The notes beneath the pieces are model-generated. The model did no database searches. It was not told the DNA's origin and was given only the letters and a program-made list of their open reading frames with translations. The position numbers and the translations under genes are program-made. A DNA stretch of 7,493 nucleotides from an uncultured Chloroflexota bacterium. GTDB lineage: Bacteria; Chloroflexota; Limnocylindria; Limnocylindrales; CSP1-4. The stretch spans positions 1 to 7,493 of the forward strand of contig CAIYZX010000380.1 of NCBI GenBank assembly GCA_903930745.1. The letters run 5' to 3'. Position 1 is the first letter of the stretch. Each line of letters opens with the position of its first letter. Below are positions 1 to 5,805 of this stretch, one piece after another.

Positions 1-1101
1 CGGCCGTACCTCGTCTTCCTCCAGGGCGGCCCGGGCTTCGAGGCCGCGCGCCCCACCGTCCCGCCCACGGGCTGGATCAAGCGCGCGCTCACGGAGTACC
101 GCGTCCTGCTCCTGGACCAGCGCGGCACCGGCCGCAGCACGCCCGTGGGCGCGCAGATCCCCGGCGCCACGGCCCAGGCGCAGGCCACGTACCTGACCCA
201 CTTCCGCGCGGACAACATCGTCCGCGACTGCGAGTGGATCCGCCGGCAGCTGGGCGTGGACCGCTGGACCGTGCTGGGCCAGAGCTTCGGCGGCTTCACG
301 TCGCTGACGTACCTCTCCATCGCCCCGGAGGGACTCGCGGCCGCGCTGATCACCGGCGGCCTCACCCCGGTGGGCCGGTCCGCGGACGACGTGTACGGCA
401 CCACGTGGGTGCGCGTGACGGAGGCGAACCGCCGCTACTTCGAGCGCTATCCGGACGACGCGGCCCGCACGCTGGACATCCTCCGGCAGCTGGACGCGGA
501 GGACGTCCGGCTCCCCAGCGGCGACCGGCTCACCGCGCGCCGCTTCCGCGGCCTGGGCATGTGGCTGGGCGACTCGGCGGGCTTCGAGTACCTCCACAAC
601 GTCCTGGAGCTGCCCGTGGGCTCCGCGGCCTTCCTCCACGACGTGGAGGGCGCGGTCCGCTGGGAGCGCAACCCCATGTACGCCACGCTCCACGAGTCCT
701 CGTACGCGGACGGTGTGGTCACCGGCTGGTCCGCGCAGCGCACGATGCCCGCAGGCTTCGACGCCCCGGACAGCCCGTTCTTCTGGGCGGAGCACGTCTT
801 CCCGTGGATGTGGGAGGACCTGGGCGGCCTGCGCGCCCACCGTGAGGCCGCGGAGATCCTGGCGCGGCACCCGTGGCCGAAGCTCTATGACGCCGAGCGC
901 CTGCGCGTGAACGAGGTGCCGGTGGCCGCCACGATCTACGAGGACGACGTCTACGTGGACCGCGACTTCGCCAAGGAGACGGCGGCCCTGGTGCGCGGTC
1001 TGCGCCCCTGGATCACCAACGAGTACGCGCACAACGGCCTGCGCGCGGACGGCGAGCGCGTGGTGGGGCGGCTCATCGACATGGTCAAGGGCCGTGTCTG
1101 A
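1..1101 (+). CDS. Alpha/beta hydrolase, proline iminopeptidase-like (peptidase family S33), 5'-truncated by the window edge
   Basis: Frame 1 is open from base 1 to the TGA at 1099-1101, giving the last 366 residues; the true start lies upstream. Three parts of an S33 alpha/beta hydrolase are visible. An oxyanion-hole motif LQGGPGFE is at residues 7-14, followed by DQRGTGRST (about 39-47). The nucleophile elbow GQSFGG has Ser95 as the probable catalytic serine. A C-terminal stretch has the acid in YEDDVYVD (Asp315 or Asp316) and the histidine in EYAHNGLR (His344). Family members release N-terminal proline or other residues from peptides, usually in the cytoplasm; the exact substrate here is unknown. 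Family members of this sort run to roughly 400-430 residues, so about 50-60 residues are probably missing. The 3' end overlaps the next gene by 8 bases, suggesting co-transcription. The hydrolase assignment is firm; the iminopeptidase activity is a family-level inference. Confidence 0.88.
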   Translation, partial: RPYLVFLQGGPGFEAARPTVPPTGWIKRALTEYRVLLLDQRGTGRSTPVGAQIPGATAQAQATYLTHFRADNIVRDCEWIRRQLGVDRWTVLGQSFGGFTSLTYLSIAPEGLAAALITGGLTPVGRSADDVYGTTWVRVTEANRRYFERYPDDAARTLDILRQLDAEDVRLPSGDRLTARRFRGLGMWLGDSAGFEYLHNVLELPVGSAAFLHDVEGAVRWERNPMYATLHESSYADGVVTGWSAQRTMPAGFDAPDSPFFWAEHVFPWMWEDLGGLRAHREAAEILARHPWPKLYDAERLRVNEVPVAATIYEDDVYVDRDFAKETAALVRGLRPWITNEYAHNGLRADGERVVGRLIDMVKGRV

Positions 1102-1360
1102 CGCCGGAGGGCGCCCCGCGGCAGCCGCTGCGCCCGTCTTTCCGGGCACGGACTTCCCGCGGTCCATGGGGAGCCCGGCGTTCCGGGCGCTGACGGCGGC
1201 AGGCTTCGGTGGCGTGGCGGACCTGGCGGGTGCCAGCACGGCGGCGCTGCTGCAGCTGCACGGCGTTGGCCCGAAGGCGATCCGCATCCTGGCCGATGCG
1301 CTGGCGGCCCGCGGGCTGGCCTTCGAGCCAGGCGCCACCGGGGAGCCGCCCCGGGGCTGA
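1094..1360 (+). CDS. Small helix-hairpin-helix (HhH) protein, putative DNA-binding
   Basis: An 88-residue protein starting at a GTG that overlaps the end of the upstream peptidase gene by 8 bases and ending at TGA 1358-1360. Residues 1-20 are an Ala/Gly/Pro-rich lead. Residues 24-77 look like a compact HhH fold resembling the C-terminal domain of RNA polymerase alpha: SMGSPAFRALTAAGF, a second helix (VADLAGASTAALLQ), then the hairpin LHGVGPKAIRIL (residues 55-66, with the G-V-G turn at 57-59) and a last helix ending in RGLAF. Such hairpins contact the DNA backbone non-specifically. Many high-GC bacteria carry stand-alone proteins of this shape with no assigned role. No catalytic residues are visible. 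A later in-frame ATG (Met25) would remove the lead but keep the fold, so the exact start is less certain than the gene. Function beyond likely nucleic-acid binding is unknown. Confidence 0.75.
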   Translation: MSDAGGRPAAAAAPVFPGTDFPRSMGSPAFRALTAAGFGGVADLAGASTAALLQLHGVGPKAIRILADALAARGLAFEPGATGEPPRG

Positions 1361-1366
1361 CGCGCG

Positions 1367-1432
1367 CCCCGGGAATCATCGGACGGTTGGCCTCCCCGTG
1401 GTGACCAACCGTCCGATGCGCGTCCCCCGGGG
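1367..1432. terminator. Bidirectional hairpin between convergent genes
   Basis: A perfect 14-base-pair stem is formed by 1377-1390 (CATCGGACGGTTGG) and 1405-1418 (CCAACCGTCCGATG), with a 14-nt loop. Further out, CCCCGGG (1367-1373) can pair with CCCGGGG (1426-1432). It lies in the 86-base gap between the stop of the HhH gene (1360) and the stop of the pentahaem cytochrome gene (1447), exactly where a shared terminator is expected. Neither strand has a T-run after the stem, so it is either a U-less terminator, as often proposed in high-GC bacteria, or a transcript-end stabiliser. The structure is seen directly; its termination role is inferred. Confidence 0.7.
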
Positions 1433-1446
1433 ACCCGATGTGGTGG

Positions 1447-2139
1447 CTAAGGTGTCTGGAGCTCGCCCAGCGCGAGACCGGCGGAGCCGGTGCCACCGCT
1501 CGTGGAGCCCGTAGACCCGCTGGCGGCGGGCGAGGCGGATGGCACCGGGGTCGCTTCGAACAGGTACTGGAACTCTGGCCCGTTGTGGCAGATCCAGCAG
1601 TTGTTGCCGCGGTTCTCCATGGAGGCGGGCAGCGGGGCGTGCTGGTCCATGCCGTGGCAGGAGGTGCACTTCTCTCCGTCCACGCCCATGTGCTCCGGTC
1701 GGGCCGGCGCCGCGGACTGGGTGCTGCCGCCCCCGGATTCCTGCGTCTTGTGGCAGATCAGGCACTCCTCCTTGTGGAGGGAGCTGTGCCCGGGCGCCGT
1801 GGCGACCAGCTTGCCGTCCGTGTGGCAGGCGGTGCAGTCACGCCAGCCCATGAGCGGGTGCGCCATGCGCGGGATGGGCTTCGTCCCAACGGATCCCGCG
1901 GCGGTCTCGTGGCAGCCGTTGCAGTTCGCATCGGCCGGCATCTCGATGCCCACGGGGGAGAGCGCCATGCCGGACTTGGGCGTCGCGGTGGGCTCCGGCG
2001 TGGGGCTGGGGACCGCCGCCGCCTGGCGGGTGAGATCCGGAACGGCGACGAGCACGAGGAACGTGCCCACCACCAGGATGCCCAGGGTCAGGGACGCCGC
2101 GGTGAGGCGGAAGGCCCACCGGGAGATCAGCGCGATCAC
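1447..2139 (-). CDS. Membrane-anchored pentahaem cytochrome c
   Basis: A 230-residue protein starting at GTG (2139-2137), which overlaps the nrfD-like stop in a GTGA, and ending at TAG. Residues 12-33 are hydrophobic and act as a signal anchor. A Pro/Thr/Ser-rich stalk follows (about 43-56), then a periplasmic domain with five CxxCH haem-attachment sites: Cys73-His77, Cys102-His106, Cys126-His130, Cys158-His162 and Cys181-His185. His94, His118, His122, His150 and His167 are candidate distal ligands, consistent with bis-His haems. The last 35 residues or so are Ser/Gly/Thr/Ala-rich low-complexity sequence. As the final gene of the operon, after the quinone-binding subunit, it probably passes electrons between the complex and soluble or extracellular carriers. 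Pentahaem counts also occur in ActA and NrfB, but overall similarity cannot be judged by eye, so no symbol is given. A good ribosome-binding site (GGAGG, 7 nt from the start) supports the GTG. Confidence 0.9.
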   Translation of the reverse strand: MIALISRWAFRLTAASLTLGILVVGTFLVLVAVPDLTRQAAAVPSPTPEPTATPKSGMALSPVGIEMPADANCNGCHETAAGSVGTKPIPRMAHPLMGWRDCTACHTDGKLVATAPGHSSLHKEECLICHKTQESGGGSTQSAAPARPEHMGVDGEKCTSCHGMDQHAPLPASMENRGNNCWICHNGPEFQYLFEATPVPSASPAASGSTGSTSGGTGSAGLALGELQTP

Positions 2140-3479
2140 GCGAGCACCTCCGGGGTGGCGACGGCCGCCGGGGCGTCCGCATGGCCCTCGTGGTCCTCTT
2201 CGTCGTGGTCATGGTGCTTCTTGATCCACGGGAAGGGGAAGAACATGTGCGCGTCGCCCTCGCCCATCTTGAGGTACCGCTCGGCGAGCGTGTAGCCAAG
2301 GGCCATGAAGGCCGCGGCGCCGGCGAAGATCGCGAGCTCCGTGGGGGTGGGTGCGTAGTGTGCGTAGGGGTAGGCCAGCGTGCCCGCGCCTGCGCCAACC
2401 GGGGCGATCTGCCCGGCGACCACGAACAGGTAGCGGTCCAGCAGGACGCCGAACAGCACGAGGATGCTGGCGCTGAAGGTCATCGCCGGGTGCGTCTTCG
2501 CCAGGGGAGCGGCGATGAGCAGGGCCGGGATGAAGAGGCCCAGCAGGATGCGTGCCCAGAAGAGATCGGCCAGCGGGCCGGCCACCAGGGCCAGCGTGGC
2601 CTCCCGGAGGCCGCGGACGTCGCCCATGAGGCCAACCGCCACCTGGCGGACCAGGAGCGCGGAGACCGCCACGAGGCCAACGGCCATCAGGACGCGGACG
2701 GACGGGAGCGCGATGGTCGCGGCGATCTTCCAGTCCGCCAGCCGGAGCCGGTGGATCAGGTAGAAGACGATGCCCAGCAGCGCAGACCCGGCCAGGAAGG
2801 CCGTGATCACCATCTGGATCGGCGTGAAGATGCCGTTCCAGTAGGCCTTCGCGCCCACCACCCCGAAGACGGCGCCGAGCGTGCCGGGGGCCAGGATGGC
2901 GATGACGGACGCGATGGTGCACGCGTACTGGTGGATCTTGGGGTGGTCCGTGAACATGGACCAGACCTCGACGATCAGGACAACCAGGTATGCCCCGTAG
3001 AAGACGCCCATCCACCACATGGGCGAGGAGGGCGAGGGGACCAGCATCGCGCCGAAGACCATGCGCACGGGGTAGTGCAGGTCCAGGGCGATGATCAGGA
3101 ACGCGGTGAGCAGCGACAGGATCGCGAGGACCGCGTGGCGCTTCTCGAACGGCAGGAACCGCTCGATGCCGAAGACCGTGCCCAGGGACGAGCTGAGGCA
3201 GAGCCCGGACGTCATGATCGCGAAGAAGACGTACCCGATGATCATCAGGCCCCACTCGAAGCTGGGGGTGGTCCCGAAGACCTCCCAGCCGGGCGGGATG
3301 GAGACCGCGGCGGCCACGACGGCGACCGCGAGGATGGCGAAGAGGAAGCCGAACCAGGCCTGGAGGGCCACCGGCATGCTCTTCACCTCCGCCACCGCCG
3401 TCCGGGCGAGCCGGCGCGGGTGCAGCGGGATGGTGTAGTCCAGCAGGTGGAGCTCGAGCGGCCTCGCCGTGGCGTACAT
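2136..3479 (-). CDS. nrfD: NrfD/PsrC-family integral membrane subunit (quinone-interacting)
   Basis: A 447-residue protein with about ten hydrophobic spans (near 39-60, 75-96, 115-133, 154-172, 185-208, 218-243, 253-275, 305-326, 335-356 and 380-400). The SGLCLSSSLGTVFGIERF stretch (91-108) and the following ALDLHYPVRM (131-140) are typical of NrfD/PsrC/ActC proteins. These bind a quinone near the periplasmic face and exchange electrons with a partner Fe-S protein. That partner is encoded 3 bases upstream. The ATG at 3479 has an excellent AGGAGG site 8 nt away. The length is near that of ActC/QrcD-type members. The C-terminal tail (420-436) is unusually rich in His, Asp and Glu (KKHHDHDEEDHEGH), which could bind metal. 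The symbol is a family label: no NrfA nitrite reductase is seen, so a role in nitrite ammonification is not claimed. It most likely anchors a menaquinol/periplasmic-cytochrome oxidoreductase. Confidence 0.92.
   Translation of the reverse strand: MYATARPLELHLLDYTIPLHPRRLARTAVAEVKSMPVALQAWFGFLFAILAVAVVAAAVSIPPGWEVFGTTPSFEWGLMIIGYVFFAIMTSGLCLSSSLGTVFGIERFLPFEKRHAVLAILSLLTAFLIIALDLHYPVRMVFGAMLVPSPSSPMWWMGVFYGAYLVVLIVEVWSMFTDHPKIHQYACTIASVIAILAPGTLGAVFGVVGAKAYWNGIFTPIQMVITAFLAGSALLGIVFYLIHRLRLADWKIAATIALPSVRVLMAVGLVAVSALLVRQVAVGLMGDVRGLREATLALVAGPLADLFWARILLGLFIPALLIAAPLAKTHPAMTFSASILVLFGVLLDRYLFVVAGQIAPVGAGAGTLAYPYAHYAPTPTELAIFAGAAAFMALGYTLAERYLKMGEGDAHMFFPFPWIKKHHDHDEEDHEGHADAPAAVATPEVLA
2147..2151 (-). 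promoter_or_regulatory. Ribosome-binding site of the pentahaem cytochrome gene
   Basis: Minus-strand GGAGG lies 7 nt upstream of the GTG at 2139, inside the last codons of the nrfD-like gene. It fixes the start at the GTG that overlaps the preceding stop codon. Confidence 0.7.
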
Positions 3480-3482
3480 CGC

Positions 3483-4385
3483 TCAGGCCTCCTGGGTGGA
3501 CGGGCCGGAGTAGAGGACACGCGGCTGCGTTCCGAACTCTGGCCAGAGGGGCTGGGGCTGGGTGTCTGCCACCACCTTGTTGATCACGTCCGCAGGATCG
3601 TTCGCGTCGCCGAACTGGCGGGAGCCCACGGGGCAGACCTCCACGCACGCGGGCTTGAGGCCCTTCGTGATGCGGTGGTAGCACCAGGTGCACTTGTCGG
3701 CCACGCCGGGCGTGTCGTTGGGGACGCGCTCCTCGGCCGGGACGAGGTACCGGGCGCCGTACGGGCAGGCCACCACGCAGTAGCCGCAGCCGATGCACCG
3801 GCGGGCGTCCACGAGGACGATGCCCTCGCCGGTCCGGTACGTCGCGCCCACCGGGCAGACGCCCGTGCACGGGCTGTTGGTGCACTGCATGCACAGGCGT
3901 GGCATGAAGTACGCCTCCTTCACCGCCTTGCCGGCGGCGCCGGGCGCGGTGGAGTTGGCGGGGAAGCCGTTGATGCCGGCATCCGGGGAGTCCTTGTAGA
4001 CCTCGCCGTCCGTGGTGACCACGTGCCGCTCCACCCAGGTCCGGGTGTACTCGGCCTTCTCCGGGACGTGGTTCTCCTCCTTGCAGGCGGCGACGCAGAG
4101 GCCGCAGCCGATGCACCGGGCGGTGTCCACCACGAAGGTCCAGCGCTGGGTCTTGTGGTCCAGCTGGGCCACGATCGGCTTGATCTCCTCCTCCTCGCCC
4201 GCGAGGACGGGATAGAGGGTGGCCATCGCGCCGCCGCCCAGGGCCGCCCCGCCGATGGCGAGACCGAAGCCCAGGAAGGCGCGCCGGCTCACGGACGCCG
4301 CCGCGATGGCAGGGGCGAGGTCCTCAAGCGGGACCAGGCTGGCGTCGGCGGGGGCGGTCTCCACCGGCGGGATCGGCGCGCTCAC
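3483..4385 (-). CDS. Tat-exported 4x[4Fe-4S] ferredoxin-like subunit (DmsB/NrfC/PsrB family)
   Basis: A 300-residue electron-transfer subunit. The chosen start is the GTG at 4385-4383, which overlaps the hexahaem cytochrome stop as GTGA, the same junction style as elsewhere in the operon. A longer reading to an ATG at 4451 adds 22 Arg/Pro/Gly-rich residues inside the upstream gene and is not favoured. A twin-arginine signal is present: SRRAFLGFG (33-41), then a Gly/Ala-rich hydrophobic run to about residue 60, so the folded protein is exported or anchored in the periplasm. All sixteen cysteines for four clusters are present: Cys91/94/97/101, Cys165/168/173/177, Cys197/200/203/207 and Cys232/235/247/251. 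Family members form an electron wire between an NrfD-type quinone subunit and a catalytic or cytochrome partner. The nrfD-like gene follows 3 bases later, so the pair surely forms one complex. No molybdoenzyme accompanies it, so the flanking cytochromes are the likely partners. Confidence 0.93.
   Translation of the reverse strand: MSAPIPPVETAPADASLVPLEDLAPAIAAASVSRRAFLGFGLAIGGAALGGGAMATLYPVLAGEEEEIKPIVAQLDHKTQRWTFVVDTARCIGCGLCVAACKEENHVPEKAEYTRTWVERHVVTTDGEVYKDSPDAGINGFPANSTAPGAAGKAVKEAYFMPRLCMQCTNSPCTGVCPVGATYRTGEGIVLVDARRCIGCGYCVVACPYGARYLVPAEERVPNDTPGVADKCTWCYHRITKGLKPACVEVCPVGSRQFGDANDPADVINKVVADTQPQPLWPEFGTQPRVLYSGPSTQEA
3488..3493 (-). promoter_or_regulatory. Strong ribosome-binding site of the nrfD-like gene
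   Basis: Minus-strand AGGAGG, a perfect anti-SD match, ends 8 nt before the ATG at 3479 and sits within the final codons of the Fe-S gene. It is the strongest such site in the operon and may raise output of the membrane subunit over its neighbours. Confidence 0.8.
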
Positions 4386-5080
4386 GGGTTCACCACTGCT
4401 TCCGTGTCGTCCTCGTTCGGGCCGCGCCCGGCCGCGTGGCAGAGGAGGCACTGCTTGTCGTCACCGTTGTCCTCCGGGTGACGGATGTTCCGGGTCTTGA
4501 ACCCCTCCGGGCCGTGGCAGGTGAGGCATGCCGGCAGGTTGTCCAGCGGGTGGCTCACGACCGGCGGCCGGTTGGCGATGCCCGTGTGCGGGTCATGGCA
4601 CTGCAGGCACTCGTTGATGTAGTGGTTGGCCGGGATGATCTCGCGCAGGCCCTCCGGCCGGCCCTCCGCCGCGTAGTGGCAGCGGATGCAGACGGTGTTG
4701 GTGGGCACGCGGACGGCCACCTGCTCGCTCACGGCCTTGTCACCGGCCTCGGCATGCTCGTTGAGCGCGCCGTGGCAGCTCTGGCAGCCGATCTTGGCGT
4801 GGGTGGCGGAGACCAGCCGTGCGTGCTCCACGTCGTGGCAGGTGACGCAGATGGAGCTGGAGGTGAACTCCAGGTCCTCGCGAGCCCACTGCGTGATGTT
4901 GATGGAGTGGTCCACGCTGAACTGCAGGTACGGGTTCCAGGCCATGCCCGCGACGAAGACCAGGGCGGCGGCGAGGACGGCCCCGCCTCCGAACAGGCTC
5001 GCGGCGGCCAGGATCCGGCCCTTGCGTGTCTTCGGGGTGAGGCGCGCGATGAGGTGCGCCAGGCGCTGCGTCTTGCTCAT
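4382..5080 (-). CDS. Membrane-anchored hexahaem cytochrome c
   Basis: A 232-residue protein starting at ATG 5080, which overlaps the regulator stop as ATGA. The N-terminus is basic (KTRKGR, 17-22), followed by one hydrophobic helix (about 24-46), so it is a signal anchor with the rest in the periplasm. Six CxxCH motifs are seen: Cys78-His82, Cys99-His103, Cys131-His135, Cys158-His162, Cys185-His189 and Cys211-His215. Additional histidines (His58, His86, His94, His109, His153, His165, His177, His201) could serve as distal ligands. An N-terminal anchor plus several haems resembles NapC/NirT and QrcA-type proteins, but the haem spacing does not clearly match the tetrahaem NapC pattern, so it is called only a multihaem cytochrome. 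Its position directly before the Fe-S and NrfD genes suggests it takes or donates electrons at the Fe-S subunit. No clear Shine-Dalgarno precedes it, so translational coupling to the regulator gene is likely. Confidence 0.9.
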   Translation of the reverse strand: MSKTQRLAHLIARLTPKTRKGRILAAASLFGGGAVLAAALVFVAGMAWNPYLQFSVDHSINITQWAREDLEFTSSSICVTCHDVEHARLVSATHAKIGCQSCHGALNEHAEAGDKAVSEQVAVRVPTNTVCIRCHYAAEGRPEGLREIIPANHYINECLQCHDPHTGIANRPPVVSHPLDNLPACLTCHGPEGFKTRNIRHPEDNGDDKQCLLCHAAGRGPNEDDTEAVVNP

Positions 5081-5793
5081 AGGGTCGAGGGGTTCAGGAG
5101 GCCGCGCCGGACGGTGTAGCGGAGCAGCTCCACCCGGTCATGCAGGCCGAGCTTCTCCATCACGTTGGCACGATTGTTGTGGACGGTCTGCTCCGAGAGC
5201 TGGAGCGACCGTGCGATGTCACGGTTCGTGTGGCCCATGGCCGCCAGCAGCAGGATCTGCCGCTCGCGCTCGCTGAGCGTCTCGTACGGATCGTCAAGGC
5301 CTGCGTCCGGGGAGCGGCGGACGTAGGTGTCAACCATCCGGGTCACGATGGCGGGGCTCACGTAGGTGTGCCCGGCGGTCACGCCGCGGATGGCCGCGAC
5401 GATGTCCGCCTGCTGGGCTTCACGGGTGAGGAACCCGTGCGCGCCCGCCTTGAGCGCCACCGAGAACTGCTCGCCGGCGCAGCGGCAGTCCAGGACGATG
5501 ACCTTGGACTCCGGGCTGGTGGCCCGGATCTCGTCGATCGCGTCGTAGGTGCCGCAGCCGAAGCCGCCGACGCTCTCGCACTCGAGGACGATGACGTCCG
5601 GCATGGTGGCCTGGACCTGCTCGAGAAGCGTCTCGCGGTCTGTCGCCTGCCCTACGACATGCATGTCGCGCTCCCCGTCGATGACGGAACGGAGCGCGGT
5701 GGAGAGCATCGGGAAGTCGACGACCGCGAGCATGACGCCGGTACGGGACCCGTCCTGGGTCCCGTCGGCCTTCGGCTCGCGGATCGTGGTCAT
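5077..5793 (-). CDS. NarL/FixJ-type response regulator with a degenerate, cysteine-rich receiver
   Basis: A 238-residue protein with a receiver-like domain (about 20-140), a linker, and a LuxR/GerE helix-turn-helix (about 171-235: LSERERQILLLAAMGHTNRDI, SEQTVHNNRANVMEKLGL). The DNA-binding half is orthodox. The receiver is not. The usual acidic pair DD is Val25-Asp26; the phospho-acceptor Asp is Glu71 (PDVIVLE); the Thr/Ser after the fourth strand is Asp102 (VIVLD); and the conserved Lys is Arg124 (GFLTRE). Cys72, Cys80, Cys103 and Cys105 cluster around this pocket. Glu at the acceptor site can mimic phosphorylation, so the protein may be constitutively active or respond to another signal. 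No histidine kinase is encoded nearby. The stop overlaps the hexahaem cytochrome start by 4 bases, so it almost certainly regulates, and is made with, the electron-transfer complex. The start is ATG 5793, 12 bases after the preceding gene. The family call is firm; the signal is unknown. Confidence 0.9.
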   Translation of the reverse strand: MTTIREPKADGTQDGSRTGVMLAVVDFPMLSTALRSVIDGERDMHVVGQATDRETLLEQVQATMPDVIVLECESVGGFGCGTYDAIDEIRATSPESKVIVLDCRCAGEQFSVALKAGAHGFLTREAQQADIVAAIRGVTAGHTYVSPAIVTRMVDTYVRRSPDAGLDDPYETLSERERQILLLAAMGHTNRDIARSLQLSEQTVHNNRANVMEKLGLHDRVELLRYTVRRGLLNPSTL

Positions 5794-5805
5794 GGACCGG
5801 ATCGC

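Noticed and set aside
2209..4116. A 635-residue minus-strand open frame across the nrfD/Fe-S junction
   Set aside because: It is a frame-shifted Arg/Pro/Gly-rich shadow of the real genes and carries none of their motifs.
4386..4451. Extension of the Fe-S protein to an ATG at 4451
   Set aside because: It would overlap the hexahaem cytochrome by 70 bases and add a basic, Pro/Gly-rich leader ahead of a normally placed Tat signal. The GTG at 4385 gives the 4-base overlap used at other junctions of this operon.
2181..4481. A 766-residue plus-strand open frame opposite the nrfD and Fe-S genes
   Set aside because: It is antisense to two well-recognised genes, has an extreme Asp/Glu/Arg/Gly/His composition with no motif, and arises because high-GC codons rarely give stops on the opposite strand.
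2136..5080. Reading the cytochrome/Fe-S/NrfD set as an Nrf nitrite-ammonification operon
   Set aside because: No NrfA-type catalytic cytochrome (with its CxxCK site) or haem-lyase gene is present; similarity is at family level only.
5077..5793. A conventional two-component pair with a nearby histidine kinase
   Set aside because: No kinase domain (H-box, ATP-binding boxes) is encoded in the window, and the receiver lacks the phospho-acceptor Asp.
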